Assembly (NCBI RefSeq): GCF_027942865.1
Contig: NC_134510.1
Span: 26,715,209-26,779,208 of the forward strand
Origin: Odontesthes bonariensis
Lineage: Eukaryota; Chordata; Actinopteri; Atheriniformes; Atherinopsidae
Length of the DNA: 64,000 nt
Direction of reading: 5' to 3'
The translations under genes were made by a program, and so were the position numbers. The notes beneath the pieces were generated by a model, which was not told the DNA's origin, did not search any database, and was given only the letters and a program-made list of their open reading frames with translations. Each line of letters opens with the position of its first letter. Position 1 is the first letter of the stretch. Below are positions 38,816-50,600 of this stretch, one piece after another.

Positions 38816-41639
38816 ATCTGGACTGTCTTATTAATGTCACTGTCACTTTTTTTATTAAACGCACTTCAATGTGCATCTCTGGAGGGTGGACTGCTAAATG
38901 TTAACTCACAGAAGGGGGCTACCCGTTAGGAGGTCAAGTCATTAATTAGGGCATGTCCCGAAAGAGATTAATGTATTATAGAGTTGAGGCTTCCTCTGTG
39001 CGATACCAGAGTGACTAGAGACACACACATATGCATAACAAGGGCATTCATATTTTATATGCGCATTTTTTTTGCCCAGAGCTTCTTCTTTCAGTGTCAG
39101 AATTTCCTGCCACGCTTCCTTATACCTCCATCACGTTGTCAAAACGTGCTCGCCCTGTCCATCTTTCACTCCTCCGATTCCATTTCCTCTGAATTCTTCA
39201 CCCTTCATCCCGCAGGACATTAATGGCGTCAATTAGCTGTCCGGCAGCGACAATGACGAGCAGGCAGACAAGGAAATGATCCTGTTTGATTTAACCCTGC
39301 ATCTTTCTCAACCCTCCCTCTCTTCAACATCCCTCCCCACCTCTATAAATGGTGGTGTTAATTTCAGTCAGTGTGACTGAGCTTCATTGGCTCATATTTT
39401 TACAAGACTGGAGCTGCGAAGTCTAACAGCTGTACGCCTCTTAGGGTGTTTGTGACGAGTTGAGGCATCAGCCATGTGACCAGTGACTGCATTTGAGTCG
39501 ATGCCTAACTTCTGAATTAGCTGTTTGTCCATCATGGTTACAGATTGCTGCAGCATCTGCTGGGATGTGTCTTGTACAGCCATTAAAACCTTCAAGCGCA
39601 ACCCGGCCAATCAATTACTCTGATCAGTAAAATGCCCAGGGGAGATGCATCAAACAAGAGCTACACAGCAAACTGGCGGAGAATCTGAAAACATTCAAGT
39701 GGCATTTGTTCTTCTTGTGCCTGCCCTGATTTTATTGAAATTTGTTTGAAAACTGTACACAGAAGAAATTCTTGCGTAGCATCCTGTTAATCTTTCTAAA
39801 GCGAGAGAAATCCATATGAGGTGAGCAGATAAGGAAAAGCTTCAGACACAAGCAGCCGCATTATTCCCCCCCACACTCCTTTTACAGCTGCTCCTCAGTG
39901 GTAAAAACATGATTGGCACATGCAGGACTTTTTAATGCCAAGTCCGTGGTTGACAATCAATGCAAGGCTGTGGACTAAATGTTCACTTCAGGGGAGGAAA
40001 GATTAGGATACAGGGGTAGCTATTAAATTGCACAGTGTAAGCTTTATCCTTCCCATAAAGCATTGCGGATTGCACCGCTCCCAGGGGAATTTATTCAACA
40101 TGCACTGAAATAAACAGACACAAAGCTAAAACGCCAGTGTTGAGTCTTTATTGAAGTTCCATGGTACAGAAAAAACACATTTCTACATGAAAGCTACTAA
40201 AAATCACAAGACTGGATATCTGGAGGATTGCACGAGCTACCATGATGCCACCAGCACAATGTCTGTCGTGGAAATGTGTGGAAGTTGGAGGGCGGGGGTT
40301 CATATCTCAAAGCTGCTTAGAAAAGTTGGATAAAACAAACCAATATTTGGCTTTTAAAGGTTCTGTAAGACACCACTCACTGATAGATAAAATAGACATT
40401 TCATAAATGATTGATTCAAAGCAATTCTCACAAGATTTCTTACTGTATACGTGCTGATTCATCGGGTGCAGATTTGATGCTTCTCGATGTACTACACTTT
40501 CCTTTGGTGCACCCGAGACGGTTCATAACGACACAAAGGGAAATGATGATGGTTTTGTCTTCCAGATTGAGATACAAAGCTGTCAGGTGAAAGAGTTTAA
40601 AAAAAATAAAAAATAAATGTATATGCTGCGGCAACATCAGTCCCTTGATCACACGTCTAGTTCACTAAAACTCATTTCCATTACAACATAAATCTGTCTT
40701 TTGTTATGTATCATCCAAACCTTTGGGAAAAATGTTATTTTTTCACTGCAATGGTTGCTCGAGCTTTACGTGTAATGAGTATTTTATCTCCACCAGAGGA
40801 AGTCCTCTATGTTTAAGACATCTCTACAAAGTCCATCAGGAACAAAGCGTGCTCACAAAGGTTCGACAAAGAAATGAACGTCGGCCAGATGATTAAGAGA
40901 ACAAATCATGAGTGTACCAGCAACAAAACCGACTCCTCTACATCTGCAGAGGAACAGAGCCACACCATTTGCATTCCAGGCGCCCAAAGCGGGGAATAAA
41001 CAGCAGTTTTTGGAGCGTGACATGTTAAACACATTGCCTGTTGGCTACAGTCATGCCAAACGGCTTTGTGAAAGACCCCGTTTTGGGCTTGGAGATGCTG
41101 AGGATGGCTTTTTAACCATATACAAGCCTGCTAAACTGAAATGAATTTTTGCGTTTCATGAGAAAGAACAGTCTGCTGAATTGACATTAATACTGAGCAG
41201 CTGAGTCATAGGTTGTGGAAGCACAGGTAGGGCACCTCAGGGGTAATGGGATGTTGTGTCGCTGGTAAACTGCTTGTTTGTGAATTAGTCATGGCGGGTT
41301 GAAGCACAGAGACTCTGGGTAGCTTGGCAGAGCTTGGGGCCATACAAACGGTTGAAAAAAGGGAACAAGTCACAGTGATGCACATGAAAGAAATTTCCAC
41401 CAAGCGCAAGAAAGGAAGAAGGGAGCGAGCAGTCGAGAGATGGGTTTTTTTTTTTTTTTAGACCTCAGGGAAGCCGAGGATCTTTGTGATGGCTGGATAC
41501 CTGGGATCCCTGAACTTGTTTCACAGTTTGAGAGAAAATAAAACAGCACTGCAGGCGCACCCTCTGGTCCTGTTGGCGTCTCTCCCCGTAGAAATGTTTA
41601 CCATATGGAAAAACAGCCACCTCACAGGTTCACAACGGG

Positions 41640-42910
41640 GATCCTGACACGGCAAGAGAGAGAGAGAGAGAGAAGAAGAAGACTCAGAGAGGAGGAAAGG
41701 AGGAGGGCGGCAGGGTTTTTGGAAGCGCAGGAGCCCTGATGATGGGAGAAAAGAGAAGAAGTGGAGCATAAAGGCCTGAAGCTTGTGTAGTGGTGTAGAT
41801 GCAAACGGAAAGCTGCATCCCAGGGGAAGGAGAGGGCGGCGGGAAGAAGTGATGGAGGAAAAGCTGATGGGGTGGCGGAAGTAAGAAGGAGCACTGAAGT
41901 GAAGCTCTATAATTATCCTGATTGAGATTAGCTTTAAATGCCCTGAAATAAAAGTATCATTTCATGGACGGTGGCTAGGTGTCTTTTCAAAGGCCCACAA
42001 TGACTCATCTTAAGAGGGAGTTTAAAACACTGATACATCTTACAGCGGCACCAACACTCCAGGCCTGAATACTCTACAGAGAATGGCGCTGCTGCCCAAT
42101 TATACTTCATGCACATCCTTACAGCGCATGCAAAGAGGTAATAAGGCTGCTCTCACACACACAAAAAAGCAAACTTGAATCCAGAGGTGCACAGAAACTC
42201 ACACATGCACTTTAGACTCGTGGACTTAGACACACAACCACAGACTGTGCAGAGCTGTTGAGGCGACTCATTACCTCTCCCTGTCGGTGAACGAAGAGGA
42301 GGTGCTGTGCAGCGTCTGCCTGCTATCCTCCGAAGCAAGGGAACGAGGGAGTGCAAGGGAGAGGGGGGGGGCCACACCACGGGAAAGCGGGGGTGGATGC
42401 TGGGAACAGCTGCGATCGTAACTGGGAGAAAAGGGTGGGAGAATGTGTGGAAAGGGAGGAGTGATAAGGATGGAGAGTTGAAGACGGAAACAAGGGGTTG
42501 GTGGAAGAAAAGAAAAGGATTACGGGTTGAAGAAAAGAAAAGGAGCAGAGCAAAAAAAGATTAAACAAAAAAAAAAAGTCAGAGTTGGAGTGAAATGTGG
42601 CAATAAAAGAAGATTAGAAAAGGAGAGGTTAAAATGAGGGGGTGCGTACAGAGAAAAGATAAGTAGAAGGAGCAGAAGAAAGAAAGGAAGGTGGAGATGG
42701 AGAAACAGAGTCAGAGAGCATCGAGGAACAGTCGAGCCATTTAGCATCAGCGAACACATTACCCTGCCACTGTGAAAAGAGAATTAGTGCACACATCGAA
42801 CTCATTAAAACACTGTCAGAGGGGTGGAGGAGGGAGGGCGAGAAATGGAGACGGAGACAGAACTGTGGGGGGTGGGGGTAGGGGGGTAGGAGGGAGGGGG
42901 GGGTCAAGAA
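41640..42910 (+). repeat. Long G/A-rich (polypurine) tract with GA and GGA runs
   Basis: Discontinuous blocks of almost pure purine, including a GAGAGA run at 41655-41675 and many GGAGG/GAAGA words around 41690-41890 and 42480-42910, separated by a mixed section at about 41900-42300. Confidence 0.75.
42866..42903 (+). other. G-quadruplex candidate
   Basis: At least five G-runs of three or more (G6, G5, G6, G3 and a final G8 or so) are separated by one- to four-base loops. This satisfies the usual G3+N1-7 rule with room to spare. Confidence 0.7.
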
Positions 42911-45224
42911 GGAGGCTACAAGGTGAGGAAATGAACAGAGGACTGACGTATCACGAGGTGTCGTGCCATTACTTCACCAAGGAGTGAGTTATTGTGAAGA
43001 CACATCACAGCATCACATTTTCAGGCTCTTAAGGACACTTTGATGCACAACAAAGCTGTTCTCACAGCCATAAAAGCCATCCTACAGCCTCATCTTTCCT
43101 CAGTAACACCTGTCCTCTTCTGGCTCACTCCTTCTCTCACCATATACACACACATAGTCATACACAAACAACACCACACTTGATGACATTATCCACACTG
43201 ACAAATTTTAGGGCTGGGAGAATCACTGAGCACATATGCTGCTCCTCTATAATCATAATGAACTGGACGTTGGCCAATTTCCACTATAGGCTATCATTTC
43301 AGTCCATCTGCACCCCCTCCCGTTCGTTCCACGGCACTTTTCTCCAACACATGGCGTTATTTACACATTTATGACTCTGTAGCACAAGCCACTCTGTAGA
43401 GAGGGCTCTGACTCCTGTCTAAATCCTTGCAATTCTCTCTGTTGTAACGCCACTTTAGATCCAGCAGCAGCATGGGTTTTCCCTCCACTGCACGGCAGGG
43501 GCCGGTGAAAGTAAGTTCTCGAAACAAAAGTGAAGGCCAGACTCAGGAACAGAGAGAAAAGAGGGCTTATCGTGTATCAGCTCAAGGCAAGCTGGAGGAT
43601 TATCTGTGGATCTACAGCCTGACTGGTGGTGCTGGGAGATAGGAGACCGGTGAGGGAGATAAGAGGAGCACCGGCTGTGCAAAGACAGCCAGTGTTAAAG
43701 TAAGAGAAGGGAACACATGTATCTCAGACAAAGACAAAAATCCCTGAGAGGTGAAAGAGACGGGAGGAAAAAGAGGAGTGTGACAGCAAAACTAAGATTA
43801 AGTGAGGTTATGCAAAAAGGGATGTGAGGGAGAACAAATTATCAGGCAATGAAATGAAAAATGAGGATACAATAGACATTGGGGCAAGATGCACAGATAA
43901 GAGAAGCATTGTGAGGAAGAAGAGAGTAAAAGTGTAAATACGAGAAGAGTGAAATGAGGGTCCCAGTGGTCAAATAAACTGGCTGTTATGGGTGTGATCA
44001 GCAAAGTGTGTGAGTGCTTCACTACATCACAGATGACTCCCCTTTTCCACCTAATAGCCAGCCACGTGTGCACGGGTACTTCCCTTCCCGGCATGGAAAC
44101 ATAACACATAGAGTAACAGAAACCCCTAACCTGTGTTTACTGTGGTATTTACATTCACTCAGAGGTTTAATGGCAGATTGGCCATTAAAGCACACTCTAG
44201 TGAAGCCATGCTAATGCTCAAACTCGTAAAGCAGCCTATCGGAGCAGTTTTTTCTTGCCTCTCCCACCCTAATGGTTATGGCACATGTTTAATCATTGCA
44301 ACACTAATGGCTCCAAATGACACATCTGTGCTAACTGTGACTTTCAGGAGCACAAGTGTTGTTAATAAAGTCATTAGTAAGCAATTACCCAGCTTTCACT
44401 TGAGGACGGGACCACGCAGAGCCATTACGTAACCATCGATGACAGACGCAGAAACACAACATGTAACTATTATCCACTCTGAAAGTCACACTTTCAGATC
44501 CCTAATACATGAGGAATGTCATCTTTCAGGTGGTAAATTAGTAAAAATTTTAGTGGCAACTCTAGACTCTCAAATCTCCTCACAGGCTGAGCCAACTAAA
44601 ATCCCACTGTTCTTGAAAACTAAACTGTCCATTTTCTATCCCTCTTCACCGACTAAAGATAATAACCAAGTGAGCAAAGCCTGATTAGACAGTTTAAGAC
44701 AGTTTTATTATTAATGAAATGCAATTATCCAGTAATTAAATTCGAAAAATAACCCCATTTTAAGTAGAGCAGTTATGTTTTATTCATCTCGTAACTCCTG
44801 AAGTTTATATCCTAGCTCCTTAGTTTGGTCCTAATTCCCACTTCAGGAGCTAAGCAACTCTACAACAGACCTCAACACATCCTCACTTTAATTGTAATTG
44901 TCATTATTTTTGGGGTGGGGGGGGGGGGGGTGTCAACAAAATAGCACCCCCCCAGTTTTAGAGTTCCACAAATCCACAATGCTGCCATATTAATGGAGGC
45001 ATTTTGTACTGAACCTCATACTGATCAGTGCGTTTTAACATGAAACTTTTACCACAGACAACCCTGAAGTGTTTTAATTAAGATCAACAGTGAACACTTT
45101 CCTGCTGTAGGACAGGTGTCCAGCTCACACAGGGAGGCTCGCTCAACCGTTCGCCGGTACTCAGCAATGCCCATCTTACATTCATGTATTCAGACGTTTT
45201 GAAGAAGAGAGTTCAGGTTCCTAC

Positions 45225-46299
45225 CAGAGTTTTGCTGTAATGATGACTGCTGTCAGGATGAGCAGTGAGGAGATGATCACGGTGACGTAGAACTGAGGGT
45301 CCACTGTAACAAACATACACACATACTCATGCAGTTACTGTGACCATGTCTAATTGTATCCTGAACAACAGAGGAAATAGTTTTTTGTTTTTTTAAAAAA
45401 AGCCAGCTGAGGTCTGTTATGTGCAAGAATCTGGCCTCCAACTTTAACAATGATCCAGTGACATCTTCTGTGTATTTTGCAGTTTTGACAACAACCAATT
45501 CCTCCCTTTGAGTGATGAGAACTTTATTAGGCATTCCCCAACACAGACACGGCCAGCTGCACACAGCAGGATGTCAGCCTTCACCTCAGTGACAGCTAAT
45601 TCCCTGGAGGACTCCTGGCGTGTGTGTGGGCTCACATGGACGTCAGCTCAAAGCCACTTTATTTAGAAATCCTTCATGTGCATCTCCTGATGCCCACCTT
45701 CCTCAGGCTCCGTCTCCTCTGCCTCCGTCCCTCCATTCTCCACTTCCTCCTTGTCCCTGGACTCCAGTGTTGCATGTTGGGGATGAATGCTCGGGTCAGG
45801 ATAAAGCCCGTCCTCTGGCGTGGCGGAGCTCGCCTCTTCCTGGTTTTCATGCATGTGCAGGTGGTCAGTTTCCTGGCTGGAGAGGAAATGGTAGGTCTCA
45901 TCCTCCAGCGGCTGCGTGGGACCCCACACCACCGCCCACAGCGGGGTGGGTGTGACCTGGGCCGTGACGGACAGCTGGACTGACAGTGTGTCCGCCTGCT
46001 CCTCGCCCTCACCTTCATCACGGTTACAGGTGGAGGGCTGTGTCACCAGAGCAACCAAGAGCAGGGAGAGGAGGGCAGTGAGTCTTGCGACAGGAGAGAT
46101 GGAGCTGGAAGTAAAAGTGGAAGAGAAAAAATGAGGGGAGGTGGAGAGAGAGTTTTTCGAGAAAACTCATTGCCCAAAGGCGCCCTGCACAACCTCAGCC
46201 GATCTCTGACATTGATTCCCATGCCAGCCATCAATCAGAATGACATTTTATGCATCTGCATTCCATACTCAGAAACTATCCATCTTACCATCTCTCCAT
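45225..46299 (-). CDS. pianp: PILR alpha-associated neural protein, partial (C-terminal exon not placed)
   Basis: Minus-strand coding exons 46289-46299, 45698-46104 and 45225-45303 join in phase to 165 residues plus an open end. The ATG (46299) gives MERC followed by a leucine-rich signal peptide (to about residue 25). The ectodomain holds LWAVVWGPT (59-67), matching the WAIVWGPT block of human PIANP, and a long acidic stretch (about 80-139). VDPQFYVTV (140-148) opens the transmembrane helix, as VDPQLYVTI does in human, and the helix runs to about 163 with AKL at the membrane exit. The last exon ends at a GTAGG donor in phase 2; reading through would stop two codons later. Human PIANP goes on with a cytoplasmic tail of about 80 residues that I could not locate. 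By family it is a neural type I glycoprotein that can bind PILR alpha. Confidence 0.85.
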
Positions 46300-46312
46300 C
46301 GCTTCACTCTGT

Positions 46313-46339
46313 TCACTGAGACCCTTCTTCTCCGATCAT
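46313..46339 (-). other. Upstream open reading frame in the PIANP leader
   Basis: Nine codons including the stop (ATG ATC GGA ... TGA) in the leader exon (acceptor at 46341/46342), ending 13 bases before the PIANP ATG and in a different frame. It could reduce translation of PIANP. Confidence 0.4.
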
Positions 46340-46855
46340 CTCTGTAAGATAAAACAGGAGGGCAAGAGAGAGAGATGGAAAAAGAGGAAGGGGGAGGGTC
46401 CTGCTTTTTTTCCTTCTTAATCTCTTTTGTCAGATTAACACCATGTAAACATAAAACCAGCGCGAGTGTGGCACAAAGCCAACTCTCACCCTTATCAAAC
46501 AGGAAAAAAATAAATCATCCATAGATTCCCCTGGGCAATCTAAATTTAACACTCAATTATGCACCACATGTTTGTAGAGGATCCACATCTGCATGCAAAA
46601 ACATCCAGAAGTACACACTCATTGTCGGTACTGTTGTTTCACACATTTACAGCGCACACACCTGAGCACAGCACATTAATCATCATTAGAAGCATCATGC
46701 ATGGAGTCAGTACTCAGTATGGCACTTTAGGCAAAGAGAGGTAACTTCCTATCAACAACTGCTGCCTAAATGCCACAGAAATGCCACTCAGGCACACACG
46801 AGCACACCGGGAGACGGACACAAGCACTCCGACACATATCAGTTATCATGCTTAC

Positions 46856-46990
46856 CTCTGGCAGTGGAGAGAGGGAATGAGAGAGGGAGACGGAGTGAAA
46901 GGGGGGAGATACAGAAAGCAAGCGAGGAAAAAAAAAAGCATCGGTTGCCGTAGCGACTGAGACATGTAGAGTCGGCTAGAGTACCAAAGG
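46856..46990 (-). other. Probable PIANP non-coding first exon
   Basis: A pyrimidine-rich minus-strand stretch ends at a good donor (CAGAG|GTAAGC) at 46856, upstream of the acceptor at 46341/46342. The 5' boundary is a guess. Confidence 0.4.
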
Positions 46991-47489
46991 GGAGAGAGAA
47001 TGATGTAGGGGAGGGCCAGGGACTGTAGGAAAGAGATTTAAATGCTAATTATTTTTTATTTTTTTTAAAGAAAGAGTTCAATTAAATGGACACAGAGGAA
47101 GAGAAATGAATTTGACAAGGCAAATAGAAATGATACAGAGGAAGACGTTAGTGAGATCATTTTGGAGGCGAGAGGTTAAAAAAAAACCAAAAAAAAAACT
47201 CTTCAATGATGTTTACAAAAGCAGCATGGATACCCCAGAGAAAACAAGACAGCGAAGAGGAGTGAAAAAAAGAGTGATGGGGACAGAGATGGCTCAAAAT
47301 TCAATCAACATTCATTCACACAGTTTGCAGCGGCAGAGAGGGGCGACGAACTGGTGCGTCGAGAGGAGGCAGGGTCACAGAGAAATTTAAAAAAAAAGAC
47401 AACAGCAGATGCAAATATGGAGGTGAGAGTCACTGTGCGACAGCTTTATTGGATGTGGAAATATTTACATAGAAAACAATCTGCCTATC

Positions 47490-47526
47490 TCACACACACA
47501 CACACACACATTCACACACACTCTCT
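47490..47526. repeat. (CA)n microsatellite
   Basis: A CA run of about 11 units followed by a shorter CA block, between the PIANP and WD40 genes. Confidence 0.9.
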
Positions 47527-47675
47527 CTTCATCCATATGTTCCCACTCCCACTAACACTATTACACTTCACTCCCCTGCGCCCTCCTTTGCCGTCTTCAC
47601 CCTCCCACCCTCCCACCCTCTCATTTCCTCTTCATGGCTGCAGGCCATGGTGTCCTCCATGCAGGAGGCCGCCGC

Positions 47676-50600
47676 TCATTGAAGAACACAGCGCAACCAC
47701 GAACTGGACCCTCCATCCTCAGCGCCGCCCGGCCGACTGTCTTCTCCTTCATCGTCACCATCCTCGTAATCTAAATATGACAAGGGGTCCTTAAGGATTT
47801 GTCACCACATGTATCATCTAAAATTAACATGGTACTGTTAATTTCAGCAGTTCTGTGGTTACTCATTAAACATGCGTGCGGGTAAATTAACTTGCGAGGG
47901 CGTGGGACTGTACCATCGGTCTCCTCGTCATCCTCCGTGTCCCCCTCTGACTCAAGCAAGCACGAGTCCATTCGACTGTCTCTCTTTACTGTGACGTCTC
48001 CCCTGTAACATTTAGACCCGCAATTAATTAAACACATAATATCAATATGAGTGTCAAGATCCGTTAATCCCACTCACACACATTGAATCTCAGAATCAAA
48101 TGCAATTGATCTCAGCAGAATGAATGAATATTCAAACAAGGAATATAACTTTTAAGTCAGTCGTGGGGACAAGTTTCGTGCCCACCTCTGCTTCCCAGAG
48201 CTAGGGAGCTGCTCCCATACGATGAGGTCTCGACCTCCAGTGACCCATCGGTGGTCTCCACTCCTGGTGGTCCACGTAGCAAAGCAAAGAATTCTGGGAG
48301 CATTTGGCCAGGTTAGAGAGGCCAGATACCGACACTGAGGCAGAGAGAACACTGGAGAGAGAAGAGAGCGATTAAAGGATTGGAGGTCAACAGAGGATGG
48401 TTTTCATTTAGTTTAAAGTGGTTTCCATTTAGTTTAAAGTTAAAGGGTGTTTTTACACCCTCACAGGGGAGAGGGTAACTTCTGGCTGTACGATTTCTCT
48501 GTGACTCACAATTAAGTCCGCTCTCTCCATTCGCCAGGTCATAGCTGGAGCCAATTAGGAGCCCTCCTGTCTGGTGAACACAATCTGTTACCCCGGTGAT
48601 ACTGCTGTGATTGGTCAACCTGGACACCGTTCCTGTGGTAATTGGACAGATGTTAGGTGGAGGGATTATGCAGGTTTCGCTGCATCTGTGCCCATCTCAT
48701 TCCAGAGCTCACCTGTCCTCCAGTGGAGGATCTTGAGCCAGGCTCTACCGTAAGCCAGGAACACTCTATCTCCCCGCGGGCTAAGTGTCAGACGCCCGCC
48801 GGGCGCCCCGCCCAAACCTGTCACCTGGCCACTCCAGTGGTGCAACAGCCTCAGGGGGTCTCGATCTGAACACCGGTTCTCCCACACAGATACCCCTCCT
48901 TCAGCCGAGCCGCTGAACACCAGCGGACCCTGAGACTGTGGAGGGCATGAAAGACACAGTTGTCATGGTGATTCGAGTCCTTACCCACTCTGTGTGTGTG
49001 TTTGTGTGCATACATGTGTGTGAGGGAGAAAAGAAAATGCATTTATGTTTGTGCAAATGGGAAAGAAGTGTATGAATTTGTCTTCTGGATGTTTCCGTGC
49101 CGCTGTTGGTTATAAATGGATCGTCCTCTTTGCGTGAAAAACCACAAAGAGGATGACAATGATGCGCTACGCTTTAATGCTTTAGGCATATTATGATGAT
49201 TGAAAATTGAAAAAAAAAAATATGTGCATATGCAGCTCTGGCTTTCAACATTCATAAAAAGCCTTTTTTGCTCAAAATACATACAGTGTGCGCTAAAATT
49301 GGACGAGCTCCACAGCTTACATCTCAACAAATATCTTTGATTTCCATTTGAAAGCAATAAATAAGGAGGGCTCGTGTAAGGAAAAAGGTGTGGAAATGTA
49401 CACATTTGATTTCTCAGGAAGAGTTTGTTTTTTTCTTCAAATTACTAATCAGGAGTCCTCAAACTACCTCAGAGAGCTTCTAAAGCATATTTTTGTGTCC
49501 GTCAGCCATTGAGTGTCAACAATAGGCTGAGGATGAAAACATCTATGGCATTCTCTGTGTGGAGAGCATATCATGGTCAGCAGGTGAATGACCCACGCAC
49601 CTGGATGGAGGTGACTGCCCCCTGGTGAGCGTTGACTGACTGGCAGTTTTGGAAAGTGTGCCAGCTCCAGGTTTGAACCTTCCCCGCATCTGCAGAGTGG
49701 CCAAGTGTGAGGTTAATGTGTGATGACAGGCAACTGGCAGTCGTTATTGTTGGTCACGACTGACCCACCTGAGCCTGGCTGCTGAACCCGATAGCATTAC
49801 GCTACTCTAACTCACTGGCAGGCGATGCCACAGTGTCAGACTCGGCATATATTAGTAAAGACATCAACACACAGTGGGATGAATTATTGCCCGTACATGT
49901 ACACACACAGACAGGCAGGAAACACAAATCTGATGTGATACAACAACTCTTGGGTGCAATTATTTTGCTCTCCATCTCTCTTACACTGTTTGTCCTCACA
50001 AAAACACACCTGATCCGGTGATGATGTAGCCGTCCTCCTCTGGCACAAAGCAGAGCGCAGACACGGCGTTGAACGTGTAGATAGACTTAACACACTGCCC
50101 TGAAGGCAACAGCAAAATACTAATTTAGCCGACATGATGCAGACCATCAGTCACACAGGCATACACTCGTTACAATGTGCACATATTTCCCAGACAGAAT
50201 CTAGAGGTTAACTTAATCTGAATAGAAACTCATATATACAGTCATGAATACTTGTGTGTTTGTGTGGTAAGCTTACCAATGCTCAGGGCCCAGATCTTCA
50301 CGTAGCAGTCAGCAGAGCCACTCAAAATAAACCTCTCTTTGTCAGACAAAGACAGGGACCAGGCTGGAGGAGAGGGCAGACACAGACAAAACAAAGGGAC
50401 AGACGGAGAGGAGGAGGAAGGGTCAGAAACAGACAGGTAGATAAGATGAATAAGTGGTGATGCACAAATGAATAAAAGAGACAGATTGCAAGGAAGAGGC
50501 AGAGAGAGAATACACATGATGGTAAAAAGAAGACAAATAATTAGTTGATTAACACGAAGTGACTTTGGTGCGACTGAGCTGCATCGCTAATGCGCTCCAC

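Larger units (their letters stand above)
38816..45224. other. Intergenic stretch between COPS7A and PIANP
   Basis: About 6.4 kb, possibly including the unplaced 3' exon(s) of PIANP. No convincing gene. The section at 41640-42910 is purine-rich on the plus strand, and 43000-45200 is of ordinary composition with blocks that look less repetitive. Open frames in the purine tract are products of skewed base composition. Confidence 0.5.

Noticed and set aside
40908-41144. Open frame of 78 codons between COPS7A and PIANP
   Set aside because: No recognisable domain and no convincing start or splice context.
42307-42987. Several long open frames on both strands
   Set aside because: They result from the purine-rich composition (few stop codons) and have low-complexity products.
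44915-44960. G-run followed by C-run as a functional hairpin
   Set aside because: The runs are simple mononucleotide tracts separated by about 20 bases; pairing is possible but nothing else supports a role.
48186-48334. Nearer acceptor (CCTCAG) for the WD40 exon
   Set aside because: It puts the preceding exon out of phase; the acceptor 17 bases upstream (CTCCAG, exon start 48351) restores the frame and the WD40 blade.
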